From: Sulfurovum sp.
GTDB taxonomy: Bacteria; Campylobacterota; Campylobacteria; Campylobacterales; Sulfurovaceae
NCBI GenBank assembly: GCA_002733215.1
Contig: NVUY01000006.1
Location: 1 to 64,000, forward strand
Length of the DNA: 64,000 nucleotides
Direction of reading: 5' to 3'
Positions within the stretch are counted from its first letter, which is position 1, and each line of letters opens with the position of its first letter. A program made the translations under genes and the position numbers. A model generated the notes under the pieces. That model was not told where the DNA came from. It made no database searches and saw nothing but the letters and a program-made list of their open reading frames with translations. Positions 17,521 to 26,129 of this stretch are shown here, one piece after another.

Positions 17521-18321
17521 ATGTCAAAAATGATTTCAAAACTCACGGTTGCACTAGCACTCTTTTTCTTCGCTGCTGTTTCTCTACAGGCAGCTAAGAT
17601 CTCTGCATATTACGATGCACCTTATGCGGATGCCAAAACCGTAAAAAGCAAGCTTGGTAAAGCAGGCTTTCAAGTACTTACTACGTATTCACCTGCTGGG
17701 AAAGCAAACCTGAAAGTAATGGTCTTTACAAATAAAGCACTTATAAGCAATGCAAGTAAAAAAACGCGTGGTTTTGCAGCTATCCAAAGAGTGATGGTAG
17801 ATTCTAAAGCAAAAACAGTACGTGTTACAAACCCTACATATTGGCTTAAAGCATTCATGCAAAAAGACTTTAAAGCAGGGAGCGATAAAGCGATCAAAGC
17901 ATCTATCGGTAAAGCACTGGGCAAACTGACTGCTACAAAAGATGTATTGGATGCAAGTGATATTGCACATTATCACTACGCAATTTCTATGCCTTACTAT
18001 GAAGACATGTTAGAGCTCAAATCAGGCGCTAACCTTGCTATCAATCCTAAGAAAGTGGCATTTACACTTAAGTTGGCAAATGGTAGTACGTTAGTGGGTG
18101 TTAAAATGTCAAAAGGTTCAGAGAAATTCATTGAACTCATTGGTGAAGACAAAGCCCTTGCATTACCATATACTGTACTTATAGAAGATGGAAAAGCATA
18201 TGCACTTCATGCAAAATATTACCTTGCTGTTTCATACCCACTCCTTTCTTTAGGACAATTTATGAAAATATCAAGTACACCTGATGCGATTGAAAGAAAA
18301 CTGAAAAAATCTTTTAAGTAA
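17521..18321 (+). CDS. Exported protein of unknown function
   Basis: The 266-residue protein has a clear signal peptide (about residues 1-24, FFFAAVSLQA). The mature part begins KISAYYDAPYADAKTVKSKL and has an alternating alpha/beta pattern with many lysines. The opening helix 'TVKSKLGKAGFQVLTTY' is reminiscent of DUF302-type domains, but I cannot confirm this. No catalytic motif or cysteine is visible. ATG 17521 follows AAAGGA. It has its own terminator downstream and no cotranscribed partner. Probably periplasmic. Confidence 0.7.
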   Translation: MSKMISKLTVALALFFFAAVSLQAAKISAYYDAPYADAKTVKSKLGKAGFQVLTTYSPAGKANLKVMVFTNKALISNASKKTRGFAAIQRVMVDSKAKTVRVTNPTYWLKAFMQKDFKAGSDKAIKASIGKALGKLTATKDVLDASDIAHYHYAISMPYYEDMLELKSGANLAINPKKVAFTLKLANGSTLVGVKMSKGSEKFIELIGEDKALALPYTVLIEDGKAYALHAKYYLAVSYPLLSLGQFMKISSTPDAIERKLKKSFK

Positions 18322-18332
18322 GCTCATCTACG

Positions 18333-18358
18333 GACAAAGGACACAATGTTCCTTTGTC
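18333..18358 (+). terminator. Rho-independent terminator
   Basis: GACAAAGGA and TCCTTTGTC form a perfect 9-bp stem with an 8-base loop, 12 bases after the stop of the exported-protein gene. The downstream sequence is T-rich (TTAACTCTTATCTTTT). Confidence 0.75.
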
Positions 18359-18431
18359 TTAACTCTTATCTTTTCCCCCTCATTTTATATCTAATCTTTC
18401 ACATACCATTACCATACATTAATCTTTTTTT

Positions 18432-18510
18432 GGAGTAGGGACTTTTAGTCCCGTTATTATGGGACTCAAGTCCCTACTCCTTGCGTAAAACAATGGCTTA
18501 ACTTAATGGC
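18432..18510. repeat. REP/BIME-like palindrome, family 1, copy B, with tail
   Basis: GGAGTAGGGACTTTTAGTCCC (first arm from 18432) faces GGGACTCAAGTCCCTACTCC (18461-18480), followed by the tail GCGTAAAACAATGGC-TTAACTTAATGGCA. It matches copy A at 1488-1564 almost base for base. Again it sits between converging gene ends. Confidence 0.85.
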
Positions 18511-18523
18511 AAGGGAGGTGCCC

Positions 18524-20317
18524 TTATTTGTCATCACTCTTTTTGTATCTTTTTCCAGGGAAAAGAGACTTGATATTGTCAGTCAGAACACACCATGTGG
18601 TCCTTCTGTCTTTTTCTATTCCACAGACATAGCCTTCACCCATCAGGGCACTGGTATTGTCCATCAATATAGGAATGAAGAACAAGGAAACCAGTGTCGC
18701 AGCAATACTACCAAAAATAAGTGCTACACCCAGTCCTCCAAAGATAGGATCTGTCGCCAATAAGAGACTTCCCAAGATAATGGCAACAGCCGTAAGCATG
18801 ATCGGCTTTGCACGTGTTGCAGTTGCTATAGCTATGGCTCTCTTCTTCTCTATACACTCATGCCTGATCAACGCCATTGAGAAGTCTATGAGGAGCAATG
18901 AACTCCTCGCAGAGATCCCCATCAGTGAGATAAAGCCTATCAGAGAGGTCGCTGTCAGAAAGAAATGTGTATCACTGGCAAAAAGTTGTATCTTGTCTGC
19001 TACCCAGTGCCCTGAAATAACCCCAATAATAGAAAGGAAACTTCCTATAAGCACAATACCGCTCAGTGCAAAAGATTTATAATATACCACCATCAGCAAA
19101 AACATCAGTACCAATGCAGCGATAAAAGCACCGCCCAGATCCCTGAAGGTATCAAGTGATACTTTCATCTCTCCATCCCAACGCAATAACATTTTACTCC
19201 CTGTTTCTCTGTCTACGACGTCAAGATCAAACATATAAGTATTGATACCAGGTACTTTAGAGATATTATATTCAGAGGAAAGTACTTCTATCATCTTTTC
19301 TCTGGCTTCAAGCAGAGGATAGACCTGACTGACCATGTCACATTCTGTCGTGATCGTGACCAGATTTTTAAGATTTTTTCTAAAGATAGTAGGGTTTGAA
19401 TCTGCACTTTCTATGGTCAATACTTCAGAGATAGGTACCATCATCCCTGTTTTGTTCATAAGTTCCAGTGAAAGCAGTTTATTAAATAAAGAAGCTTCTG
19501 TATCTTCTCCTACTTGACGTGTTTTCTCATTGAGCCTCACAAAAATAGGGATCTGATCCTGCTGGTTTTCTGTATTTTTAGCCGCTACGGGCATCCCTTT
19601 AAATGCAAGATAAATGATCTGATTGACTTGCTCTACATTAAGTCCGCTTCTGATGATCTTTTCTTTATCAGGTACAAGGTTGTACTTCGTATAAATATCA
19701 TCCTGCATTACCTCTATATCGACCAGTCCTTCGGTCTCAGAAAGTATCTTTGTGATTTTACCTGACATCTTTCGCAATGCGGAGCTCTCGTTACCATAAA
19801 GTTCTATCACGATCGTTGCCAAAGTCGGAGGTCCCGAAGGCATCTCTATGAACTTTATATTCGTATAGGGGACGATGTTCCCGCAGCTACTTACTATAAG
19901 AGGTCGTATGCGGTGTACCATCCTAAAAGAAGGTTCATCACGTCCATGTTTATCGGTCAGATTAATGACGATCTCTGCCTGGTTTTTCAACATTTTAAGT
20001 GAACTTCCTTTGACCAGACCGGCATAATCAAGCGGTGCACCTTGCCCCAGATATACTTCCATATCTGTGATCTCTTTTTCACTTTTCAAATTATTCACGA
20101 TACAGGTAGTGACAGACTGCGTTTCTTGTATGGATGCATTGGTCGCTGTATCTACATAGATAGTAAAAGTGTTGGCACTTTTACCTGGAAGCATACGTGC
20201 AAGTACCAGTTCAGTAGGTATCATCATCACTGCGCCGATCATGGAAAGGATCACAAGCATGAACACAATACCCTTATTAAATCTAGAACTAAGGATCTTA
20301 TAGACGATCTTTTCCAT
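18524..20317 (-). CDS. RND efflux pump, C-terminal half (separate polypeptide)
   Basis: This 597-residue protein matches the second half of an AcrB/CzcA-type RND transporter: TM7 (about residues 15-38), a large periplasmic porter/docking region (about 45-390) and TM8-TM12 (about 395-565). In TM10 the motif GISARSSLLLIDF aligns with AcrB GLSAKNAILIVEF, so the proton-relay lysine position is Arg (R471 here). The start ATG 20317 overlaps the stop of the N-terminal half as TAATG and has AAGGAAG upstream, so the split looks translationally coupled rather than a decayed gene. No membrane-fusion or TolC-like gene is adjacent. Confidence 0.85.
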   Translation of the reverse strand: MEKIVYKILSSRFNKGIVFMLVILSMIGAVMMIPTELVLARMLPGKSANTFTIYVDTATNASIQETQSVTTCIVNNLKSEKEITDMEVYLGQGAPLDYAGLVKGSSLKMLKNQAEIVINLTDKHGRDEPSFRMVHRIRPLIVSSCGNIVPYTNIKFIEMPSGPPTLATIVIELYGNESSALRKMSGKITKILSETEGLVDIEVMQDDIYTKYNLVPDKEKIIRSGLNVEQVNQIIYLAFKGMPVAAKNTENQQDQIPIFVRLNEKTRQVGEDTEASLFNKLLSLELMNKTGMMVPISEVLTIESADSNPTIFRKNLKNLVTITTECDMVSQVYPLLEAREKMIEVLSSEYNISKVPGINTYMFDLDVVDRETGSKMLLRWDGEMKVSLDTFRDLGGAFIAALVLMFLLMVVYYKSFALSGIVLIGSFLSIIGVISGHWVADKIQLFASDTHFFLTATSLIGFISLMGISARSSLLLIDFSMALIRHECIEKKRAIAIATATRAKPIMLTAVAIILGSLLLATDPIFGGLGVALIFGSIAATLVSLFFIPILMDNTSALMGEGYVCGIEKDRRTTWCVLTDNIKSLFPGKRYKKSDDK

Positions 20318-21969
20318 TATCTCTCTTCCTTGGGTATTACTTCTTTATCCTGCTTTGTCTTACTCTCAAATTTAATGAATTTACGGGCCAGATAAGGTGC
20401 AAATACATAGGCTACAAAAAGAGAAATAGCCAGTGCCACAGGCACATTAAGCGGTATAGGTTTCATGAACTGTCCCATCATACCACCTACAAACCCCATA
20501 GGTATCATCGTGAGCATAATGGCGATCGTAGCGATGTTGGTAGCAGGTCCTATTTCATCTGTCGCCTGTATGATGATCTCGTCAAATTCCATCTCTTCAG
20601 ATTCTTTTAGATGCAGTCTTCTGTGTATGTTCTCGATCACAATGATCGCATCATCAACGATCAAGCCCAAACTCAGAAGAAAAGCAAAAAGTGTAATACG
20701 ATTGATCGTCTGATCCGTCATCAATGCGATAAAGAGTGTGGCAGCAAGTATCATTGGTACGGCAATGGTCACAACAAGTGATTCTCTCCAGCCAAGAAAC
20801 GGTACAAGGATCAATGCGATGATAAGGATGGTGATCAAGAGGTGATGCACCAGTTCATTCACCGCCTCATTTGCTCTTTCACCATAATTACGTGTCACGA
20901 TAAACCCCATACCACTTTTCAGTAACTCTTCTTTAGACTTAGCGATCTCATCGATGGCACTTTGTGCGATGATGACTGCATTGGTTCCCTTCAGTTTGGA
21001 GATGGTCATAGTGATCTGATCTCCTGCATCAGTAAACAATACTGTGTTATTGTTTTCTACAGGTTCAGAAGCATGTTCTTCTAACTCCATGTTCTCCTGG
21101 TAGGTGAGAGAAACCGTATCATAGTTTTGTATATCATAGCTATATTCCACCTTGGCAATATCTCCTAAATAAATAAGAGATCCTCTATGTTCAGCAATAA
21201 TAAGTTCTTCAAGGTCTTCCACACTGTCCAGGGCATTTTGCACACCAAAAACAATAAGCTTACCCTTAGAGGTTATGGTATCGATCTGTGGAGTATTTGT
21301 TGCAATGGACTGTATGGCCTTGGTCACCTGACTTAAAGAGATATGATAAGATACAAGTTTATGAAGATCGATCATGACATTGAACTGTGGCTTCTTAACC
21401 CCTTTGAGTGTGGTTTTTGCTACATTGTCCAGGGCATTGATACTTTGCTGAAGTTCGCGTATCATCCTGTAAAGTTTAACATTATCTATCTCTCTATCGC
21501 CCAGTTTATAAAAGGCTACCGTCAATATAGGGATGTCAATGTCTATATCAAAAGGTTTAACCAGAGGGAGCATAGTTCCTTTGGGAAGTTGGTCTAGATT
21601 CTGCATAACTTTGTCATAGAGTTTAAGGTTGGATGACTCTCTGTCCTCACCAATATAATACTGAACATTGATCATACCCATATTATTCATGGCAGTACCA
21701 TAAATATTTTCTATCCCTTTGATCTCACGGAGACGTCTTTCCAGAGGTTTGATAAGAACATTATTAATCTCAGAGGGTGTTGCGCCGGGTATAGCAACGA
21801 TGATAGTGCCGCCGCTTACTTCTATCTGCGGATCTTCCTCTCTGGGCATCACTTCCAGAGAAAGAAAGCCCAAAAGTAAGATAGCTATAGCCAGAACAGG
21901 TGTAAGTGGGTTACTCAGAAATCCTTTAGCGAGATGACCTGCAATATTTTGTATTTTATAAACTTCCAT
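20317..21969 (-). CDS. RND efflux pump, N-terminal half (separate polypeptide)
   Basis: This 550-residue protein matches the first half of an RND transporter: TM1 (about residues 22-42), porter subdomains (VMPREEDPQIEVSGGTI, then PGATPSEINNVLIKPLERRL) and TM2-TM6 (about 375-535). TM4 carries GLIVDDAIIVIEN with the proton-relay aspartates D439 and D440. The protein stops in the basic loop after TM6 (KFESKTKQDKEVIPKEER), exactly where full-length RND proteins pass between their two repeats. Substrate unknown; the family exports drugs, metals or lipids. Confidence 0.86.
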   Translation of the reverse strand: MEVYKIQNIAGHLAKGFLSNPLTPVLAIAILLLGFLSLEVMPREEDPQIEVSGGTIIVAIPGATPSEINNVLIKPLERRLREIKGIENIYGTAMNNMGMINVQYYIGEDRESSNLKLYDKVMQNLDQLPKGTMLPLVKPFDIDIDIPILTVAFYKLGDREIDNVKLYRMIRELQQSINALDNVAKTTLKGVKKPQFNVMIDLHKLVSYHISLSQVTKAIQSIATNTPQIDTITSKGKLIVFGVQNALDSVEDLEELIIAEHRGSLIYLGDIAKVEYSYDIQNYDTVSLTYQENMELEEHASEPVENNNTVLFTDAGDQITMTISKLKGTNAVIIAQSAIDEIAKSKEELLKSGMGFIVTRNYGERANEAVNELVHHLLITILIIALILVPFLGWRESLVVTIAVPMILAATLFIALMTDQTINRITLFAFLLSLGLIVDDAIIVIENIHRRLHLKESEEMEFDEIIIQATDEIGPATNIATIAIMLTMIPMGFVGGMMGQFMKPIPLNVPVALAISLFVAYVFAPYLARKFIKFESKTKQDKEVIPKEER

Positions 21970-22053
21970 GCCTAAAGTATATATTAATATACATAAATAT
22001 AAGCAGTTTTTATTAAAAAAATTTAATATTTATATATGGTACTTCTAATAACC

Positions 22054-22980
22054 CTATATACTCATCTCTTCCAGTGTCACTTTCACATTTTCTCCCAAGG
22101 CAGTCACATCATAACCACCTTCCAAAAAGAATACAAAAGGCACATCTCTACTGTCAAGTAACCCTCTGACCATCGTTCTAATACCTTCGGTTGTAATATT
22201 GAGTTGCGCCAAAGGGTCACTTTCATGCAGGTCATACCCGGCAGAAACCAAAATAATATCAGGTTGGAATGCATCAATAAAAGGAGGCAGGTCATTTTCA
22301 TAGATATCAAGCAGCTCAGAGTCCCGGCTTTCAGGCATCATTAAAAAATTTGCAGTAAATCCTTCCCCTCTACCCTCACCCCTCTGTGCTTCTGCACCTG
22401 TTCCAGGATAAGCATAAGCCTGATGAGAAGAAAAATAAAATACAGAATCATCCTCATAAAAAGTATCTTGTGTCCCGTTTCCGTGATGGACATCAAAGTC
22501 GATGATCATTACTTTTTCATAGCCTATACTCTGAGCATACCGTGCAGCTATTGCAATGTTATTGAAAAGACAAAATCCCATGGCCTGTGTAGGTGTTGCA
22601 TGATGTCCGGGAGGTCGTACCGCACAAAATGCCCTTTTAAATTCTCCTGCTTTTATGCCATCTAAAGCCACAACACCTGCACCTACAGCCATAGCTGCTG
22701 CAATATAGGAGTCCATGCTGCAAATGGTATCTGAATCTATACTCCCGCCATATTCACAAGTTGTTTTTACACTCTCTATATGGTCTGCCGAGTGCACAAG
22801 TGCCAGTATCTGATCTGACACTCTTATCGGAGATCTTAAGAGTAGGGAATCACATAACGGTTCAATGGCTCTGTTGATAGCGTTCAAGCGCGCAGGCGAC
22901 TCCGGATGCATGGCTCCGGTATCATGTTCCAAATAGATGTCATCCGTAATATAAGCTACTTTCATATTTGCTGTTTTCAT
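22054..22980 (-). CDS. Histone-deacetylase-family (AcuC/acetylpolyamine amidohydrolase-like) enzyme
   Basis: Zinc-dependent deacetylase fold. Key motifs are RPPGHHA with the tandem catalytic histidines, the zinc ligands in DFDVHHGNGTQ and SAGYDLHESDPLA, and the C-terminal LEGGYD. About 308 residues from the chosen start. Starts at 22980 (MKTANMK) or 22965 (MKVAYI) fit the family; an ATG at 23022 would overlap the preceding gene by 35 bp and add an unrelated lysine-rich stretch. Bacterial members act on acetylated amines or proteins; the substrate is not evident. Confidence 0.88.
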   Translation of the reverse strand: MKTANMKVAYITDDIYLEHDTGAMHPESPARLNAINRAIEPLCDSLLLRSPIRVSDQILALVHSADHIESVKTTCEYGGSIDSDTICSMDSYIAAAMAVGAGVVALDGIKAGEFKRAFCAVRPPGHHATPTQAMGFCLFNNIAIAARYAQSIGYEKVMIIDFDVHHGNGTQDTFYEDDSVFYFSSHQAYAYPGTGAEAQRGEGRGEGFTANFLMMPESRDSELLDIYENDLPPFIDAFQPDIILVSAGYDLHESDPLAQLNITTEGIRTMVRGLLDSRDVPFVFFLEGGYDVTALGENVKVTLEEMSI

Positions 22981-22987
22981 GCCCCTA

Positions 22988-23272
22988 TTATACTCTCTTT
23001 TTAAGTGCAATGATCTCTTCATTGAGTTTTTCTATCTCTTTTTTAAGCCGTACATTCTCTTTTCGAAGACTGTAAGGTGCATTATTCTCAGTAGATACTA
23101 TGGTTTGATTCACTTTTTTTTCAACCTCTTCATCTATCAGGATATAGATCACATCTTTACCGTTTTCCTGTACTGTTTCAGTCGGAACCTGACCAGATTT
23201 GCTCATTTTAACGACATTAAACAGACTCAATTTATGTTTCACCGCATACGCTTTAAGACTCATTTTTTCCAT
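22988..23272 (-). CDS. Small DNA-binding-like protein with coiled coil
   Basis: A 94-residue protein. Residues 5-45 (SLKAYAVKHKLSLFNVVKMS) look like a winged/excisionase-type helix-turn-helix followed by a short beta hairpin (KDVIYILID). Residues 68-94 form a charged coiled coil (LRKENVRLKKEIEKLNEEI) suited for dimerisation. ATG 23272 has AAGGAG five bases upstream. It is divergent from the first YSC84 gene across a 59-bp promoter region and just upstream of the deacetylase gene, so it may regulate either. The helix-turn-helix assignment is by eye. Confidence 0.6.
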   Translation of the reverse strand: MEKMSLKAYAVKHKLSLFNVVKMSKSGQVPTETVQENGKDVIYILIDEEVEKKVNQTIVSTENNAPYSLRKENVRLKKEIEKLNEEIIALKKRV

Positions 23273-23300
23273 CCATACTCCTTATACAATGATTATAAGA

Positions 23301-23306
23301 TATAAT
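23301..23306 (+). promoter_or_regulatory. -10 element of the first YSC84 gene
   Basis: TATAAT lies 25 bases before ATG 23332. An opposing TATAAT (complement of 23292-23297) would serve the divergent helix-turn-helix gene, so the two promoters overlap within 60 bp. Confidence 0.5.
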
Positions 23307-23331
23307 ATGCCAAATAACACAAGGATACTAC

Positions 23332-23883
23332 ATGTATAACAAAAAATTTAACCCTATGCTGCTTTTCATACTCATTTCACTTCTCTTTACACAGCATACG
23401 CTGGCAAAATCTGCGACTGTGATCGAGACTGAAGTGGATGCTGCTATCATCAAATTTAAAAAAGAAGTAGTAGGCGGAAAAAAGTTTCTATCTAAAGTCA
23501 AAGGATACCTTGTCTTTCCTGCTGTCATCAAAGGCGGATTTATCATCGGTGCTGAATATGGAGAAGGCGCCTTGCGTGTAAACGGTATGACCAAACATTA
23601 TTACAGTATGACCTCTGCATCCATAGGCTACCAGGCAGGCGCACAGGTCTATGGCGTGATCATTGCCTTTATATCAGAAGCTTCGATGAATAACTTTATT
23701 CACAGTAACGGCTGGGAAGCAGGTGTAGATGGTTCCATTGCCGTAGCTGAATGGGGAAAAGGGAAAGATATCAGCAGTATCAGTTTTGAAAAACCTATCG
23801 TTGCATTTATGTTTGACCAGAAAGGTTTGATGGCAAGTGCCAGCATAAAAGGTACAAAATTCCAAAGAATCCTGCCTAATTAA
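23332..23883 (+). CDS. YSC84/SYLF-domain exported protein, paralogue 1
   Basis: The SYLF (YSC84, COG2930) domain binds phosphoinositides or other lipids in eukaryotes; the bacterial role is unclear. The 183-residue protein has a signal peptide (about residues 1-25, ending TLA). The domain motifs are GYLVFPAVIKGGFIIGAEYGEGAL, YYSMTSASIGYQAGAQ and the C-terminal AFMFDQKGLMASASIKGTKF. It is the most divergent of three adjacent paralogues and probably periplasmic or outer-membrane associated. ACAAGGA precedes the ATG. Confidence 0.83.
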   Translation: MYNKKFNPMLLFILISLLFTQHTLAKSATVIETEVDAAIIKFKKEVVGGKKFLSKVKGYLVFPAVIKGGFIIGAEYGEGALRVNGMTKHYYSMTSASIGYQAGAQVYGVIIAFISEASMNNFIHSNGWEAGVDGSIAVAEWGKGKDISSISFEKPIVAFMFDQKGLMASASIKGTKFQRILPN

Positions 23884-23907
23884 ACTTCTATAGGTTTTAG
23901 ATTGTGT

Positions 23908-23913
23908 TATAAT
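23908..23913 (+). promoter_or_regulatory. Extended -10 promoter of YSC84 paralogue 2
   Basis: TGTTATAAT (TGn plus TATAAT) begins at 23905, 27 bases before the start codon of the second paralogue. No -35 is evident, as expected for an extended -10. Confidence 0.55.
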
Positions 23914-23939
23914 AAATAAATTTAAATTAAGGATAAGTA

Positions 23940-24488
23940 ATGAAAATACTTAAGTTTTTTTCCCTTCTACTCGTGATGCTATTTGCATTCAACACAGCCT
24001 CTATAGCAGGAGATTCCGCAAAAGAGATCGAACATGATGCAGACCAGGCACTTAAACAGTTTTACAATGAAGTCAAAGGATCTAAAAAATATTTGAACAC
24101 GACAAAAGCGTATTTGATCTTTCCGGATATCAAAGAAGCAGGATTTTTCTTTGGCGGCAAATACGGAGAAGGTGTACTGCGTGTAGGGAATACTTCCAAA
24201 GCCTATTACAGCATCACCTCTGCATCGGTAGGTATGCAAATGGGTGCACAAAAATATGCTATGATCATCGCCTTTACTTCAGACGCGGCACTCAATAAAT
24301 TCCTCCTTGATGATGACTGGAAAACAGATGTTGACGGTAAAATAGCGATGGCAGAGTGGAATTCAAAAGAAGAACTTGATGAAAATGAGCTTGATGATTC
24401 TATGATCGCATTTGTTTTTGACTCTACAGGTATGATGGGAAGCTTTACTATGGAAGGTACAAAATTCGAAAGAATCAGACCTGACTAG
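23940..24488 (+). CDS. YSC84/SYLF-domain exported protein, paralogue 2
   Basis: A 182-residue SYLF protein with a signal peptide (about residues 1-23, ending SIAG). The conserved core is AYLIFPDIKEAGFFFGGKYGEG, then AYYSITSASVGMQMGAQKYAMIIAF, and the terminal MGSFTMEGTKFERIRPD. It is clearly closer to paralogue 3 than to paralogue 1. It has its own extended -10 promoter and a downstream hairpin. ATG 23940 follows AAGGAT. Confidence 0.85.
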   Translation: MKILKFFSLLLVMLFAFNTASIAGDSAKEIEHDADQALKQFYNEVKGSKKYLNTTKAYLIFPDIKEAGFFFGGKYGEGVLRVGNTSKAYYSITSASVGMQMGAQKYAMIIAFTSDAALNKFLLDDDWKTDVDGKIAMAEWNSKEELDENELDDSMIAFVFDSTGMMGSFTMEGTKFERIRPD

Positions 24489-24519
24489 GACATAAAAGAG
24501 TCGATTAAAAACACTTCCT

Positions 24520-24542
24520 GCAAAGCCATTTTCGGGCTTTGC
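24520..24542 (+). terminator. Hairpin after YSC84 paralogue 2
   Basis: GCAAAGCC pairs with GGCTTTGC around ATTTTCG. No T-run follows, so it may be an RNA stabiliser rather than an efficient terminator. Confidence 0.45.
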
Positions 24543-24579
24543 CCTCCCAAAATATTCCTCTTGCCTTATCTTTTTATGT

Positions 24580-24585
24580 TATACT
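24580..24585 (+). promoter_or_regulatory. Extended -10 promoter of YSC84 paralogue 3
   Basis: TGTTATACT (TG at 24577, TATACT at 24580-24585) lies 27 bases before the start codon, mirroring the arrangement before paralogue 2. Confidence 0.55.
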
Positions 24586-24611
24586 ATATAAATTAAATCA
24601 AAGGATAATGT

Positions 24612-25166
24612 ATGAAAACATTAAAATCTATATCCATCTTATTGGCTTTGCTAGTCTCATTTACAACACTCTCTATGGCAGAAGACTCTAAAAAAGAAAT
24701 TAATCGTGATGCCGATAAAACACTCTCTAAGTTTTATAAGGAAGTAAACGGTTCAAAGCGTTATTTAGAAAGAGCAAAAGGCTATGTTGTCTTTACTGAT
24801 GTAAAAGAAGCAGGGTTTTTCATCGGAGGTAGATATGGAGAAGGTGTCTTGCGTGTAGGTGGTGTTTCAAAAGCATATTACAGTATCACATCTGCCTCTA
24901 TCGGTATGCAAATGGGTCTACAGCAATACTCACTGATCATTGCCTTCACTACAGATGCTGCACTCAATAAATTCATCACGGATGACGACTGGGACACTGA
25001 GATCGATGTAAATGTTGCTATAGCTGAATGGAATGCAGAAGAAGAAGCGGATGATATTGATTTTGGATCAGGAGCGATCGGATTTATGCTTGATTCTAAA
25101 GGTATGATGGGTAACTTTTCACTGGAAGGTACTAACTTCGACAGAATCACACCTGACGATGATTAA
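24612..25166 (+). CDS. YSC84/SYLF-domain exported protein, paralogue 3
   Basis: A 184-residue SYLF protein with a signal peptide (about residues 1-23, ending SMA). The core GYVVFTDVKEAGFFIGGRYGEG and AYYSITSASIGMQMGLQQYSLIIAF is nearly identical to paralogue 2, and the tail ends FSLEGTNFDRITPDDD. An acidic insertion (EEEADDIDFGSG) precedes the last strands. Tandem duplication is the simplest origin. It ends at a strong terminator shared with the converging radical SAM gene. Confidence 0.85.
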   Translation: MKTLKSISILLALLVSFTTLSMAEDSKKEINRDADKTLSKFYKEVNGSKRYLERAKGYVVFTDVKEAGFFIGGRYGEGVLRVGGVSKAYYSITSASIGMQMGLQQYSLIIAFTTDAALNKFITDDDWDTEIDVNVAIAEWNAEEEADDIDFGSGAIGFMLDSKGMMGNFSLEGTNFDRITPDDD

Positions 25167-25212
25167 GCCACTGGAGATCGTACAAACGATCTTTAGTTGA
25201 ATACTTCTACAG

Positions 25213-25237
25213 TTCCTCGATCTAAATATACGAGGAA
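25213..25237 (+). terminator. Terminator between converging genes
   Basis: TTCCTCG pairs with CGAGGAA around an 11-base loop and is followed by TTTTCACTATTCTTTTTT. A second small hairpin (AGATCGT/ACGATCT, 25175-25192) precedes it. The T-run is on the plus side, so it mainly ends the YSC84 transcript. Confidence 0.75.
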
Positions 25238-25253
25238 TTTTCACTATTCTTTT

Positions 25254-26123
25254 TTACTCTTTAAATCTCTCTTTATAACTGCATTTCTGACACAATTCTT
25301 CTACCGCCTTGTTCTCTTTGAACCCCTCTAACATTTTTACAGCACGATCAGACCTTAGAACATCATTCAGACTCTGTTCATGTAAGTCTCCAAGCTCTAT
25401 GATACCGTCACAATCCAGACAGCAAGGCACCACCTTCCCAGAGGCTAAAATGGCTACGTGCGACTGAAGTCCCTGACAGGTACCATGACCATAATTTTCA
25501 TTATTGAGAGAAGGCCATTCAAAGTAGTTGTCAAAATGTACAAGTATTTTAGATGCCAGACGTATAGACTTTGGTCTTTCTTTATAAATGCTTTCCAGAT
25601 CCAGTTTAGTCTCAAACTCAGAAGAGAGCTTTTCAAACAGGGTTTCATTGAAAGTACGTTCACTCATGAGTTCATCCAAATTCCATACACGCAGATTAAT
25701 GAATAATTCTTCTTCTCTCTCCAGCTTTGCATTACATAGGGAAAGCACAGGGTTAATGTATTGTTCAAATGTTAAAGAGGTATCATTTTTATTAAAACTG
25801 TTGAGTGAAATATTGATCTGTTTTACACAAGGGTGGAACAGTGTATCATAGGAGTGCTTTTTGAGGAAATACCCAGAGCTTGTCAGCATGGCTTTAAGTC
25901 CGTGTTTATGGATGATATCAAGATAAGCTTTTAAGTTGGATTGTGTCAAAGGATCACCCACCACATGGCAGGCTATCTCTTTGGTATAGGCTTTGGCCTG
26001 AGAAACAATGGAGTCAAAAAAATCCAGATCCATCTCTTTCGAGGGTAAAGATTTACTGGGGCAAAAGCTACAGGAGAGACCACATACATTCGTGATCTCT
26101 ATATAAAGTCGGTAAAACTTCAT
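25254..26123 (-). CDS. Radical SAM/SPASM-domain protein
   Basis: The 4Fe-4S cluster motif CGLSCSFC (CxxxCxxC) lies near residues 14-21, followed by a short radical SAM barrel in which GDPLTQ takes the place of the usual GGEP-type motif. The C-terminal SPASM-like region carries more cysteines: HGTCQGLQSHVAI, GKVVPCCLDCDG and ELCQKCSY, enough for an auxiliary cluster. At 290 residues it is compact. The substrate is unknown; SPASM enzymes often modify peptides or tRNA-linked substrates, but no small peptide gene is seen next to it. ATG 26123 was chosen; GTG 26126 is equally possible. Confidence 0.85.
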   Translation of the reverse strand: MKFYRLYIEITNVCGLSCSFCPSKSLPSKEMDLDFFDSIVSQAKAYTKEIACHVVGDPLTQSNLKAYLDIIHKHGLKAMLTSSGYFLKKHSYDTLFHPCVKQINISLNSFNKNDTSLTFEQYINPVLSLCNAKLEREEELFINLRVWNLDELMSERTFNETLFEKLSSEFETKLDLESIYKERPKSIRLASKILVHFDNYFEWPSLNNENYGHGTCQGLQSHVAILASGKVVPCCLDCDGIIELGDLHEQSLNDVLRSDRAVKMLEGFKENKAVEELCQKCSYKERFKE

Positions 26124-26129
26124 CACTTT

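Noticed and set aside
18524-21969. RND pair as a frameshifted pseudogene
   Set aside because: The junction is a clean TAATG with AAGGAAG upstream, both halves keep full TM sets, and no other disruption is seen. A sequencing error cannot be fully excluded.
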